Assembly (NCBI RefSeq): GCF_030297015.1
Contig: NZ_AP028056.1
Coordinates: 506,939-570,938, forward strand
Direction: 5' to 3'
Length of the DNA stretch: 64,000 bases
From: Brooklawnia propionicigenes
Lineage (GTDB): Bacteria; Actinomycetota; Actinomycetes; Propionibacteriales; Propionibacteriaceae
In this document: piece after piece, positions 1-12,231 of the stretch
Position numbering within the stretch: the first letter of the stretch is position 1
How the letters are laid out: each line of letters begins with the position of its first letter
Made by a program: the position numbers and the translations under genes
The notes under the pieces: generated by a model
Seen by the model: only the letters and a program-made list of their open reading frames with translations
Told to the model about the DNA's origin: nothing
Databases searched by the model: none

Positions 1-116
1 GCCTTGATGCGGCCATCATCGGTGATGACGTCGCCGTCGAGCGGCACGTTGAAGTCACAGCGGATGACGACACGCTTGCCGCGAACATTGTCCAGCAGTT
101 CATTCACTGATCGCAC
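1..116 (-). CDS. pgk: Phosphoglycerate kinase, N-terminal part (runs off the window)
   Basis: Reading leftward from 116, the frame begins [20 protein letters not shown] and continues into [19 protein letters not shown], the hallmark N-terminus of phosphoglycerate kinase, including the conserved R.DFNVP substrate-binding segment. The enzyme interconverts 1,3-bisphosphoglycerate and 3-phosphoglycerate with ADP/ATP in cytosolic glycolysis. Only about 38 codons are present. I chose the GTG at 116 because AGAGGA lies about 7 nt upstream; an in-frame GTG at 107 is the alternative. An ATG at 103 is out of frame. It follows gapA on the same strand, the usual gap-pgk order, although a hairpin separates them. 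Confidence 0.93.
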   Translation of the reverse strand, partial: MRSVNELLDNVRGKRVVIRCDFNVPLDGDVITDDGRIK

Positions 117-153
117 AGTGGATCCTCTTCTTTGTGGTGATGACGGGTGGGAA

Positions 154-192
154 GAAAACGGGGGCGTGCCAGCAGACTGCCGACACGCCCCC
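154..192 (-). terminator. Hairpin terminator or attenuator between gapA and pgk
   Basis: GGGGGCGTG at 160-168 pairs perfectly with CACGCCCCC at 184-192, and a further imperfect GCA/TGC pairing lies inside. Read on the minus strand the stem is followed by GTTTTCTTC, a T-rich tail, so it looks like an intrinsic terminator for gapA. Because pgk starts only about 40 nt further on, it may act as a partial terminator that lets some gapA transcripts continue. Confidence 0.7.
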
Positions 193-224
193 CTTGCTAT
201 TCACGACCTAGGTTGTAGGCCCGA

Positions 225-1265
<1,041 letters not shown>

Positions 1266-1357
1266 CTATTTCAGACTGAATGGTCGCCATCTATCGTACC
1301 GAACGTCAGCGTTTGAAGTAACGGCCCGGGGATGGTGCTTCAACGATATTGCGATGA

Positions 1358-2341
1358 CTACTCTTCGTCCAGCATTTCCGGGGTCAAAGCTGCCTGAGTG
1401 GACGGGATATCTTGCTCAGCAGCAGCTTTGTCGGCCATCGCCAGCAGCCGGCGGATACGCCCGGCGATCGCGTCCTTGGTCAGCGGCGGATCGTGTAGCT
1501 GCCCGAGCTCTTCAAGGCTGGCCTGCTTGTGTTCGAGCCGCAACAGCCCGGCCTGCCTCAGATGGTCGGGCACCTCGTCGCCGAGGATCTCCAGCGCGCG
1601 CTCGACACGTGCACCGGCAGCCACCGCAGCCCGGGCGGAACGCCGCAGGTTCGCGTCGTCGAAGTTGGCCAGCCGGGTCGCCGATGCCCGCACCTCGCGG
1701 CGCACCCGGCTCTCCTCCCAGGCCAGCACGGAGGCGTGGGCGCCCATCCGGGTGAGCAGCGCGGCGATCGCGTCCCCATCACGGACGACGACCCGGTCGA
1801 CCTGGCGCACCTCACGTGCTTTCGCCGCGATATCGAGCCGGCGGGCCGACCCGACCAGCGCCAACGCGGCTTCCGAGCTGGGGCAGGTGATCTCGAGAGC
1901 CATGGACCGTCCGGGTTCGGTCAATGAGCCGCGGGCCAAGAACGCGCCGCGCCATACTGCGACCTGTTCGCTGATGCCGGCACCGACGACCTGAGCGGGC
2001 AGCCCGCGGGCGGGATGCCCACGGGAGTCGATCAGGCCGGTTTGGCGGGCCAGGGCCTCCCCCTGGCGTGTCAGGCGGAGCACGTAGCGGGTGGTGCGGT
2101 GGATGCCGGAACTGGCAAGCACCAGCACCTCGCAGTCGTAACCGAACAGGTCGGTGATGGCCTGGCGCAGCCGGCGCGCGGCGGCGCCGCTGTCAAGCTC
2201 GGCCTCGATCACGATGTGCCCGCTCACCACATGCAGACCGCCCGAAAACCGGAGCATGGTGGCCAGTTCGGCAGCGCGGGTCTCGGGCTTCTGGACACGC
2301 ACGGTCGCCAATTCTGATTTCACCTGCTGCGTCAAAGCCAC
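1358..2341 (-). CDS. whiA: WhiA, sporulation/division transcription regulator
   Basis: The product has the WhiA N-terminal domain derived from LAGLIDADG endonucleases ([10 protein letters not shown] at the start, [18 protein letters not shown]) and a C-terminal helix-turn-helix (LRHKQ-like [32 protein letters not shown]). In actinobacteria WhiA is a DNA-binding regulator of division and development; in Bacillus it affects division without a clear regulon. I chose the GTG at 2341 (327 aa), which gives the canonical N-terminus; a TTG at 2359 would add six residues. It lies downstream of yvcK and rapZ, the conserved neighbourhood of whiA across Gram-positives. Confidence 0.93.
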   Translation of the reverse strand: MALTQQVKSELATVRVQKPETRAAELATMLRFSGGLHVVSGHIVIEAELDSGAAARRLRQAITDLFGYDCEVLVLASSGIHRTTRYVLRLTRQGEALARQTGLIDSRGHPARGLPAQVVGAGISEQVAVWRGAFLARGSLTEPGRSMALEITCPSSEAALALVGSARRLDIAAKAREVRQVDRVVVRDGDAIAALLTRMGAHASVLAWEESRVRREVRASATRLANFDDANLRRSARAAVAAGARVERALEILGDEVPDHLRQAGLLRLEHKQASLEELGQLHDPPLTKDAIAGRIRRLLAMADKAAAEQDIPSTQAALTPEMLDEE

Positions 2342-2410
2342 TTTGGCATCATCCCACAATCATCTGGTCGAAAGGGTGGAGCGAACGGAGCCCGTGCGCA
2401 CGTCCTGCGG

Positions 2411-3346
2411 TCAACTGCCCATGACCTGGCGGAACACCGCCGCCAACCGCTGGGGATCGTGCCGGGCGCTGCCGTCACAGCAGCGCAGATCCGCCACCAC
2501 CAGCTCAGCACCGAGCACCCCGGCGAAGGTACGCAGATTCCGGTCGTCGGCCCCGAAACTGCTATCGGCGACCACGGCGTCGAAGCGCAATCGCGGAGCG
2601 TGTTCGGCCAGGATCTCCAGATGCTGGGCGGCACCGATGCCTTTGGTCTCTTCCTCCGGCTCGATGTTGAGGGTCAGTATCCGGTGGGCCGACGAGCTGA
2701 CGATTGCCTCGGCAAGCTCGGGCACCAACAGGTGCGGCAGCACCGACGTGAACCACGACCCGGGGCCCAAGACGATGTAGTCGGCATCGTGCACCGAGGC
2801 GATAGCTTCGGGGCAGGCGGGCGGATTGGCCGGCACCAGCCGCACGGCGGCCACATCGCCCGAGGTGACGGCCACCTCATGTTGACCCTGCACCACCACC
2901 GGTTCATCCGGGTGCAGCGGATCGGCACCGATGACATCGGCTTCGATGGTGAGGGATTCGAGTGACATCGGCAGCACCCGTCCGCAGACATTGAGCAGTC
3001 CGGCGACCATATCGAGTCCCTGCACGGCGTCGAACTGCTGCCAGATGCCCTCGATGAGCAGATTGCCGATGGCATGCCCGTTCAGCGGACCCGAACTGTG
3101 AAAACGCGACTGCAAGACCGAGGCCCACTGGCGTCCGAGCGGATCATCGCCGCACAGCGCCGCCAGGGCCATCCGCAGATCACCCGGGGGCAGCCCGCCC
3201 AGTTCGCGGCGCAGCCGCCCGGACGATCCCCCGTTGTCCGCCACCGTCACCACGGCCACCAGCTCGTCGGTGATCTGCCGCAGGGCCTGCAGGGACGCGG
3301 ACAGTCCGTGCCCGCCGCCCAAAGCGGTCACCTTGGGAGGACTCAT
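2411..3346 (-). CDS. yvcK: YvcK/GlmR family UDP-sugar-binding protein (CofD-like fold)
   Basis: The 311-aa protein begins MSPPKVTALGGGHGLSASLQ and carries TVADNGGSSGRLR, motifs diagnostic of the YvcK branch of the CofD superfamily. In Bacillus and Mycobacterium these proteins bind UDP-GlcNAc and adjust carbon flow into peptidoglycan precursors and gluconeogenic growth; an F420-related transferase role is not expected. The ATG at 3346 follows GGGGCGGGA. It overlaps the rapZ stop by 4 nt (ATGA), so the two are translationally coupled. whiA is next, completing the conserved rapZ-yvcK-whiA trio. Confidence 0.93.
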   Translation of the reverse strand: MSPPKVTALGGGHGLSASLQALRQITDELVAVVTVADNGGSSGRLRRELGGLPPGDLRMALAALCGDDPLGRQWASVLQSRFHSSGPLNGHAIGNLLIEGIWQQFDAVQGLDMVAGLLNVCGRVLPMSLESLTIEADVIGADPLHPDEPVVVQGQHEVAVTSGDVAAVRLVPANPPACPEAIASVHDADYIVLGPGSWFTSVLPHLLVPELAEAIVSSSAHRILTLNIEPEEETKGIGAAQHLEILAEHAPRLRFDAVVADSSFGADDRNLRTFAGVLGAELVVADLRCCDGSARHDPQRLAAVFRQVMGS

Positions 3347-4242
3347 TCCCGCCCCAAATCACGGTGGAGAACCGAAACCTGCACCCCCTCGGCCCGCAGT
3401 CGTGCTGCGAAAGCCTCGCTCATGGCGGTGCTGCGGTGCTTACCCCCCGTGCATCCGATCGCGATGGTCGCCTGGCGCTTGCCCTCCCGGAAATAGCCTG
3501 GGCCGATGATGTCGATGAGGCTGACCAGCTGATCGAGGAACTCGGCGGCGCCCGGCTGGGCCAGCACGTACTCGCTGACCTCTCGAGACAGCCCGGTCTG
3601 CGGGCGCAGATAGGGAACCCAGTGCGGGTTGGGCAGGAAACGCACGTCGAAGACCATGTCCGCGTCCACGGGAACGCCGTTCTTGAAACCGAAGCTCATG
3701 ATCTGGAACCGGGTTGCCTGGTCGTCGCCCGAACCGTAGATGTGCCCGACCCGGTGAGCGAGTTGGTGCACGTTGAGGTTGGAGGTGTCGATGACCACGT
3801 CGGCATCGGCGCGCAGGTTGCGCAGCATCCGCCGTTCCTTGGCGACGGCCTGGATGATGCTGCCGCCGCCCTGCAGCGGCAGCGGGCGCCGCGACGACTC
3901 CTGCCGACGCACGATCGCGACATCGCTGGCCTCGAGATAGCAGATCTCGCAGCGGATGCCCTGCACCTCGAGCTGGGCGAGACTGCGGGGCAGCTGATCG
4001 AACATCTCGCGAGATCGCACGTCCAGGCCGACGGCGACTCTGTTCTGTCCGCCGCGGCGGGCGGTCTCGACGAGCTGGGAGAGCATACTGGGCGGCAGGT
4101 TGTCGACGACGAACCAGCCGAGGTCTTCCATCGCGTGGGCGGCGGTACGGCGCCCCGCTCCGGACATCCCGGTGATGATGACAACGCGCGGGGACGCGGA
4201 TTCCGGCTGGCTGGAGGTCTGCGGCTCGCTCACAAGTCCCAT
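3343..4242 (-). CDS. rapZ: RapZ-family nucleotide-binding protein (RNase adapter family)
   Basis: The product has an N-terminal P-loop (VVIITGMSGAGRRTAAHA, residues about 18-35), LEDLGWFVVDNLPP-type sequence, the Walker B-like DVVIDTSNLN region, and the C-terminal IGCTGGKHRSTAMSEAFA domain that in E. coli RapZ senses GlcN6P. The P-loop lysine is replaced by Arg, as in other actinobacterial members. Outside enterobacteria the RNA-adapter role is not established; a link to amino-sugar metabolism is inferred from yvcK beside it. I took ATG at 4242 (299 aa); a GTG three codons later also has a GGGA upstream. A much longer open frame upstream lies over uvrC and is spurious. Confidence 0.92.
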   Translation of the reverse strand: MGLVSEPQTSSQPESASPRVVIITGMSGAGRRTAAHAMEDLGWFVVDNLPPSMLSQLVETARRGGQNRVAVGLDVRSREMFDQLPRSLAQLEVQGIRCEICYLEASDVAIVRRQESSRRPLPLQGGGSIIQAVAKERRMLRNLRADADVVIDTSNLNVHQLAHRVGHIYGSGDDQATRFQIMSFGFKNGVPVDADMVFDVRFLPNPHWVPYLRPQTGLSREVSEYVLAQPGAAEFLDQLVSLIDIIGPGYFREGKRQATIAIGCTGGKHRSTAMSEAFAARLRAEGVQVSVLHRDLGRE

Positions 4243-4285
4243 TATTGCCTGTCTGTGAGCGACCCGGGTTCGGCTTGGGTGATCG

Positions 4286-6271
4286 TCAGACTTCGGTGAC
4301 CTCGCCGGTGGCGGTATTGATGGCTTCGCCGGCAACTTCCTGGGCGAGAGCATCCAGCACGGCCTGTGCGGTTGACGGGCCGAAACCGGGCAGTGCGAGC
4401 AGATCGTCCAGGCTGGCCGCCCGCAGCTTCTTGAGGCTGCTGAACTGCGTGAGCAGGGTCTTGCGCCGCACCTCCCCCAGTCCGGGAACGGCATCCAGGA
4501 CCGACTCGACCATCGCCTTGGAACGACGGTTGCGATGGTGGGTGATGGCGAAACGGTGCGATTCGTCACGGACCCGCTGCAACAGGTAGAGGGCCTCGGA
4601 GGTGCGCGGCAGGATCAGCGGGAAGTCCTCACCGGGGATCCAGATCTCTTCCAGCCGCTTGGCCAGGCCGATCAGCAGGACCTCGTCGGCCAGTCCCAGA
4701 TCATCGAGCACCTGCTGGGCAGCGTTCACCTGCGGCAGGCCACCGTCGACCACCACCAGCGCCGGCGCGTAGGCGAACTTGCGCGGCGCGCCGGTGTTGG
4801 CGTCGATCAGGCTGGGGCCGTCGTCGCTGCCCGCGGCGGCCTCGGCCATCTCGGCACGGTCGGCCAGCAGCCGGTTGAACCGGCGCCGCAGCACCTCGTC
4901 CATGGCGGCGACATCGTTGGAGCCCTCGAAACTCTTGATGACGAATCTCCGGTACTCCGACTTGCGGGCCATGCCGTCCTCGAAGACGACCATCGAACCG
5001 ACCACTTCGGTGCCCTGCAGGTGGCTGATGTCGAAACCCTCGATGCGCAGCGGGGGCAGAGCCATGCCCAGGGCCTCCTGCAGTTCGGCCATCGCCTCGC
5101 TGCGGGTCGCCAGATCGGATGCGCGCTTGGTCTTGTGCAGGATGAGCGCCTGCTCGGCGTTGCGGGTGACGGTCTCGAGCAGCGTCTTCTTGTCGCCGCG
5201 CTGCGGGACGTGGATGTTCACCCGTGCGCCGCGCTGTTCGCTCAGCAGTTCGGCCAGCAGATCGACCGACGCGGGCGCGACCGGGACGATGATCTCGGGC
5301 GGAATGGTGCCCCCGGTGCGGGTCTCGGAACCCTGATTGTCGGCATAGAAGGTGAACAGGAAGCCTTCCATGAGTTCGGCAAGGTCGGTCTCGTCCGCCC
5401 GGTCGGCGACCCAGCCACGCTCGCCGTGCACCCTGCCGGAACGCACGTGGAAAATCTGCACGGCCACTTCGAGCGGATCCGCCGCCACCGCGAAAACGTC
5501 GGCATCGGTGCCGTCGGGCAGCACGATGGCACTCTTCTCGGTGGCCTGCCGCAGCGCGTCCCGGGCATCACGCAAGACGGCGGCTCGCTCGTACTCCATC
5601 GAGGCCGCCGCCTCCTCCATCTGTTTGGTCAGTTTGCGTTCCAGCCCGCGGCTGTTGCCCGACCAGAAGGCACAGAAGTCGGCGGCGATCTCCCGATGCT
5701 CGGCCGCGGTCACCCGTCCGACACACGGCGCCGCGCATTTGCCGATGTGCCCGAGCAGGCAGGGTCGTCCGGAGGCGTGTGCATCCCGGAAGACACCATT
5801 GGTGCACGATCGCATGGGAAAGACGCGCAGCAGCAGATCGACGGACTCCCGCACCGCCCAGGCCTGTCCGAAAGGCCCGAAATACCGGTAGCCCTTGCGT
5901 TTGGCGCCGCGACCGACGAAGACCCGCGGAAACTCCTCGCTCCAGGTCACGCACAACCACGGATAGCTCTTGTCGTCGCGGTACTTGATGTTGAACCGGG
6001 GATCGTACTGCTTGATCCAGGTGTATTCGAGTTGCAGCGCCTCGACCTCGTTGTGCACCACCGTCCACTCGACCTTGCTGGCGGTGCGCACCATCGTCTG
6101 CGTCCGGAAATGCAGGCTTGCAGGGTCGGCGAAGTAGGAGTTCAGCCGGTTGCGCAGGTTAATGGCCTTGCCGACGTAGATGACCTGCCCGTTGGGGTCG
6201 CTGAACCGGTACACGCCCGGCTCGGTCGGGATGGATCCGGGTGCGGGCCGGTAACTGGCTGGGTCTGCCAT
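4286..6271 (-). CDS. uvrC: Excinuclease ABC subunit C
   Basis: This 661-aa protein starts [20 protein letters not shown] and shows the GIY-YIG nuclease domain (GVYRF...VIYVGKA, residues about 18-100), a UvrB-interacting UVR motif around residues 205-240, the RNase H-like second nuclease domain ([23 protein letters not shown]) and C-terminal tandem helix-hairpin-helix sequence ([23 protein letters not shown]). UvrC makes the dual incisions in nucleotide excision repair after UvrA/UvrB mark damage. The ATG at 6271 sits 1 nt after the uvrA stop, so uvrA-uvrC is an operon. uvrB lies 6 kb away on the same strand. Confidence 0.96.
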   Translation of the reverse strand: MADPASYRPAPGSIPTEPGVYRFSDPNGQVIYVGKAINLRNRLNSYFADPASLHFRTQTMVRTASKVEWTVVHNEVEALQLEYTWIKQYDPRFNIKYRDDKSYPWLCVTWSEEFPRVFVGRGAKRKGYRYFGPFGQAWAVRESVDLLLRVFPMRSCTNGVFRDAHASGRPCLLGHIGKCAAPCVGRVTAAEHREIAADFCAFWSGNSRGLERKLTKQMEEAAASMEYERAAVLRDARDALRQATEKSAIVLPDGTDADVFAVAADPLEVAVQIFHVRSGRVHGERGWVADRADETDLAELMEGFLFTFYADNQGSETRTGGTIPPEIIVPVAPASVDLLAELLSEQRGARVNIHVPQRGDKKTLLETVTRNAEQALILHKTKRASDLATRSEAMAELQEALGMALPPLRIEGFDISHLQGTEVVGSMVVFEDGMARKSEYRRFVIKSFEGSNDVAAMDEVLRRRFNRLLADRAEMAEAAAGSDDGPSLIDANTGAPRKFAYAPALVVVDGGLPQVNAAQQVLDDLGLADEVLLIGLAKRLEEIWIPGEDFPLILPRTSEALYLLQRVRDESHRFAITHHRNRRSKAMVESVLDAVPGLGEVRRKTLLTQFSSLKKLRAASLDDLLALPGFGPSTAQAVLDALAQEVAGEAINTATGEVTEV

Positions 6272-6272
6272 C

Positions 6273-9281
<3,009 letters not shown>

Positions 9282-9410
9282 CGTATGCGCCGGGTCTGAC
9301 AGTTTTCCGCGCCAAGCGTACGGCAACGCTTCCATGCCGCCCGGCTGGACAACCATACTGAAAGATGATCGACTTGCAAACGCAGGTCAGGGACGAATCG
9401 GGGTGATGGG

Positions 9411-10145
9411 GTGGCTTGGGATCTTGCCCGACAGGAGGCACTCAGCACGTTCGCCCCGGTGGCCGAGGTGCGCAAGATCAAGTTGGAGGCCACCCAGCGG
9501 TTGCTGGGTGACACGATCTCGCTGAGCGAACGCGCATGGCAGGAGCCCGGACGGCTGCCCGGCTGGACGCGCGCTCATGTGGCAACGCACCTGGCGCGCA
9601 ACGCCGACGCTTTCGTCCGCGCGATCGACTCGGTGCTGACCGGACGCCGCGGCCTGATGTACGACTCGGACGACGACCGCGAGTTGGCCATCGAACGCGG
9701 CTCGGAACGCAGCGGCCTGGAACTTCAGATCGACCTGGACACCAGTGCCGGCAATCTCAGTGAGCGCCTGGACCTGCTGGACTCGGTGCCCGGCAGACTG
9801 ACCGTCGAGCTCAGTCCCGGAACCTTCTTGCGCTCCGATCTGCTGCCGCTGGCCAGACTGTACGAGGTGATCATTCACCACGTCGATCTGGATTGCGGTT
9901 TCGAGGTCAGCCAGATCAACCCGCTGACCGCGCGCTGGCTGCTGGAGTGGAGCGTGCTGTCCTACCAAGCGCCCTACGGCATGGCGGTGCGGCTGGTCTC
10001 GACGTCGGGTTTCACGGCGGTGCTGGGCGCCAGCAATTCGGAGACCGTGATCAGCGGACCCGATGCGGTGCTGCTCGGCTGGCTGACCGGACGGCTGAGC
10101 GCGGCCGAAGCACTCCATCTTCCTGCTCAGCCGCCGCTGATCTGA
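9411..10145 (+). CDS. Maleylpyruvate isomerase-family mycothiol-dependent enzyme (DinB fold)
   Basis: The 244-aa product has the layout of the actinobacterial mycothiol-dependent family: an N-terminal DinB-like four-helix bundle with [19 protein letters not shown] (first metal-binding His) and a second His pair in [13 protein letters not shown] near residue 150, followed by a C-terminal domain. Family members use mycothiol as cofactor in isomerisation or transferase reactions. The exact substrate cannot be read from sequence, and the nearby genes do not form an aromatic degradation pathway. The GTG at 9411 follows a G-rich stretch that can serve as ribosome-binding site. It is divergent from uvrA and 51 bp upstream of the MBL-fold gene. 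Confidence 0.82.
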   Translation: MAWDLARQEALSTFAPVAEVRKIKLEATQRLLGDTISLSERAWQEPGRLPGWTRAHVATHLARNADAFVRAIDSVLTGRRGLMYDSDDDRELAIERGSERSGLELQIDLDTSAGNLSERLDLLDSVPGRLTVELSPGTFLRSDLLPLARLYEVIIHHVDLDCGFEVSQINPLTARWLLEWSVLSYQAPYGMAVRLVSTSGFTAVLGASNSETVISGPDAVLLGWLTGRLSAAEALHLPAQPPLI

Positions 10146-10196
10146 GCCAGCCACGATCATTGCCGGAAGCCGACACGATTCCACCGAGGAGTACCG

Positions 10197-10859
10197 ATGA
10201 CCGGACTGTTCCATACCTCAGCGCACGATTCCCCCGTCCGCTTCGATGCCGGAAACGTGAGTTGCACGAAGGTCAGTGTGGGTCCGATGGACAACAACGC
10301 CTACCTGCTCGACGCCGGTGGCCCTGTCGTCCTCATTGATGCCGCCGATGACGCCCCACGGCTGTTGGAGCTGATCGGTGACGGCGGACTCGCGGCGGTG
10401 ATCACCACCCACCGCCATCACGATCACGTGGGCGCTCTGGCCGAAGTTGTGCGCACCACCGGTGCGCAGGCATGGACGGGGGCCCCCGACGTCGAGGCAA
10501 TCGAGCAGCAGACCGGAGTGCGCTCGATACCGGTGTGGACCGGCGACCTGATCGAGGCAGGCGGCATCCGGCTCGAGGTGATCGGTTTGGTGGGGCACAC
10601 TCCCGGATCGATCGCTCTGGTGCTGCGCTCAGGTCGTGCGGACGAGCCCGTGAACATCTTCACCGGCGATTCGCTGTTCCCCGGCGGGGTTGGCGCGACC
10701 GGTTCGGCACAGCAGTTCAACTCGCTGCTGGCAGACGTGAGCACCAAGATCTTCGACCGTTTCGACGATGAGACGATCATCCATCCGGGTCACGGCGATT
10801 CGACCACCATCGGGGTGGAGCGCCCTCAGCTGGCGCAGTGGCGTGCCCGGGGCTGGTAG
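10197..10859 (+). CDS. MBL-fold metallo-hydrolase, glyoxalase II-like
   Basis: This 220-aa cytosolic protein has the metallo-beta-lactamase zinc motif THRHHDHVGAL near residue 65, a second His in GLVGHTPGSIAL, an Asp in FTGDSLFPGG and a final His in IIHPGHGDST, the full set of binuclear metal ligands. The order and size match hydroxyacylglutathione hydrolase-like proteins. In mycothiol-using bacteria such enzymes probably act on mycothiol or other thioesters; that is inference from the adjacent mycothiol-dependent enzyme. The ATG follows GAGGAG with a 6-nt gap. A strong hairpin lies 25 bp after the stop. Confidence 0.88.
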   Translation: MTGLFHTSAHDSPVRFDAGNVSCTKVSVGPMDNNAYLLDAGGPVVLIDAADDAPRLLELIGDGGLAAVITTHRHHDHVGALAEVVRTTGAQAWTGAPDVEAIEQQTGVRSIPVWTGDLIEAGGIRLEVIGLVGHTPGSIALVLRSGRADEPVNIFTGDSLFPGGVGATGSAQQFNSLLADVSTKIFDRFDDETIIHPGHGDSTTIGVERPQLAQWRARGW

Positions 10860-10884
10860 CGGCAGGCGACCTCAGCAGACACAG

Positions 10885-10925
10885 GACTGCGGGCGACCGG
10901 ATGGGGAATCCGGTCGCCCGCAGTC
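10885..10925. terminator. Bidirectional terminator, perfect 18-bp stem
   Basis: GACTGCGGGCGACCGGAT (10885-10902) pairs without mismatch with its complement at 10908-10925 around the loop GGGGA. It lies between the convergent MBL-fold gene and terC, so it probably ends transcription from both sides. There is no T-run on either side, as with many GC-rich actinobacterial hairpin terminators. Confidence 0.85.
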
Positions 10926-10942
10926 TGTAATGATCCGGCTGG

Positions 10943-11947
10943 TCAGGCCTCGATCGGGGTGTCGTCGTTCTTGCGCTTGGTCTTGAGCAGCGACAGCACC
11001 GCGGTTATCGCGATCGTCAGGACGATGACCAGCAGCGAGAGCAGCGTCGGGACCTCGAAGCCGATCCAGTGGTAGTGGTGCATGGCGTGCAGTACCAGCT
11101 TCACCGCGATGAAGCAGAGGATGAACGCCAGACCCAGTGACAGGTAGACCAGCCGCTGCAGCAGATTGCCCAGCAAGAAGTAGAGCTGGCGCAGGCCCAT
11201 CAGAGCGAAGAAGTTGGCCGTGAAAACCAGATAGGGCTCTTGCGTGAGGCCGAAGATCGCGGGAATCGAGTCGAGCGCGAACATGATGTCGACGCTGCCC
11301 AGGGTCGCGATCACGAAGAACAGGGGTGTGAACAGTCGTTTGCCGTCGATCTTCACCGACAGGTGGGTCCCGTGGTACTCCTCCGTGGAGGGCACGACAC
11401 GCTTCACGAATCGCATGAGTGCGGTGTCGGCTTCGTTGTGCGAGTCTTCTTCGCTGTCATGTTTGCGGTAGTCGATCACCAGCTTGATGCCGGTGTAGAG
11501 CAGGAACGCACCGAAGATGAAGAAGACCCAGGCGAACCGCTCGATCAATGCCGCGCCGGCCAGGATGAAGATGCCGCGGAAGACCAGCGCCAAGATGATG
11601 CCGCACATCAAGGCGAACTGCTGGTACTTGCGGGGCACGCCCATGCTGCCGAGGATGATGATGAAGACGAAGAGGTTGTCGATCGACAACGAGTACTCGG
11701 TCAGGTATCCCGAGAAGAACTCGACGGCATAGTGCCAGCTCGTCTTGCCGGATTCGGGCAAGGGGTGGGCAAACAAGCCGATGCCGACGCCGAACAGGAT
11801 CGCAGCTGAGACGAAGCCCGTGATGGTAAGGGCGCATTCCTTCATGGAAGGCTCATGGGGATGCTTCATCATGTGCCGGACATCAAGTGCCAGGACAGCG
11901 GTCAGGACAGTCAGAGTGACGATCCATGCCACCGGTGTTACGTGCAT
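10943..11947 (-). CDS. TerC/Alx-family integral membrane protein
   Basis: This 334-aa protein has about nine hydrophobic segments and family motifs including SLSIDNLFVFIIILGSMGVP and VDIMFALDSIPAIFGLT, with membrane-embedded acidic residues. TerC/Alx proteins are implicated in manganese export and loading of secreted metalloproteins, and historically in tellurite resistance. The segment around residue 180 (RKHDSEEDSHNEAD) forms a charged cytoplasmic loop. The ATG at 11947 has GGAAGG 8 nt upstream. A candidate manganese riboswitch lies just upstream, which supports a role in manganese homeostasis. Confidence 0.9.
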   Translation of the reverse strand: MHVTPVAWIVTLTVLTAVLALDVRHMMKHPHEPSMKECALTITGFVSAAILFGVGIGLFAHPLPESGKTSWHYAVEFFSGYLTEYSLSIDNLFVFIIILGSMGVPRKYQQFALMCGIILALVFRGIFILAGAALIERFAWVFFIFGAFLLYTGIKLVIDYRKHDSEEDSHNEADTALMRFVKRVVPSTEEYHGTHLSVKIDGKRLFTPLFFVIATLGSVDIMFALDSIPAIFGLTQEPYLVFTANFFALMGLRQLYFLLGNLLQRLVYLSLGLAFILCFIAVKLVLHAMHHYHWIGFEVPTLLSLLVIVLTIAITAVLSLLKTKRKNDDTPIEA

Positions 11948-11975
11948 CGGGTTACCTTCCGATTAGAGGGACGTC

Positions 11976-12072
11976 TGGAGGTCTCACCACTGATCTTCCA
12001 GATCATACGAACTGCGACATTCGCGGGTAAGGCTAAGGCGTCGAAGATTCCCTACGGGGGTACCAACCTCCA
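11976..12072 (-). promoter_or_regulatory. Candidate yybP-ykoY manganese riboswitch before terC
   Basis: On the minus strand the leader opens with UGGAGGU (12072-12066) that pairs with ACCUCCA (11982-11976), a 7-bp P1. It encloses a CCC/GGG helix and, near the 3' side, the hairpin UGAUCUGGAAGAUCA followed by GUGGUGAGACCUCC. A small hairpin followed by a GC(A/G)AGACCU-like strand closing P1 is the conserved core of the yybP-ykoY family, which typically sits upstream of TerC/Alx-type genes. The aptamer ends about 28 nt before the terC ATG, close to its GGAAGG ribosome-binding site, suggesting translational control. I recognised this by eye only. Confidence 0.6.
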
Positions 12073-12128
12073 TGTGGACTTGTAGGAGTCGACGAACACC
12101 TTGCGGCGCCTGCCTGCCGACCCAGGTG

Positions 12129-12134
12129 ACTATA
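12129..12134 (-). promoter_or_regulatory. Extended -10 promoter element for terC leader
   Basis: On the minus strand the sequence reads TGC-TATAGT, an extended -10 hexamer, about 57 nt before the candidate aptamer. No clear -35 is seen at the right spacing, which fits an extended -10 promoter or one needing an activator. Confidence 0.45.
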
Positions 12135-12169
12135 GCATCGAGGGCATCTGGGAGACAGTTGCACAGAAG

Positions 12170-12200
12170 ATTCTGCAAACAATGCAGCAAATTCTGCAAA
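12170..12200. repeat. Two ATTCTGCAAA direct repeats, 21 bp apart
   Basis: ATTCTGCAAA occurs at 12170-12179 and again at 12191-12200, exactly two helical turns apart, in an AT-rich patch between the uvrB stop and the terC promoter. An inverted relative, TTGCACAGAA, lies at 12159-12168. The position, about 35-70 bp upstream of the terC -10, suggests a regulator binding site, though part of it could instead be uvrB 3' sequence. Confidence 0.45.
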
Positions 12201-12231
12201 AGATCTGGGGCCAGTGCAGCCGGCGCCGCGA

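Noticed and set aside
4243-4569. Extended N-terminus of the rapZ frame
   Set aside because: It overlaps the 3' end of uvrC out of frame and is unrelated to RapZ; the family N-terminus begins at 4242.
9282-9410. LexA/SOS box before uvrA
   Set aside because: I looked for CGAAC-N4-GTTCG-like palindromes between uvrA and the divergent gene and before polA and found none convincing.
12100-12231. Possible small gene downstream of uvrB
   Set aside because: The short frames here lack a ribosome-binding site and the region is explained by the terC promoter and repeats.
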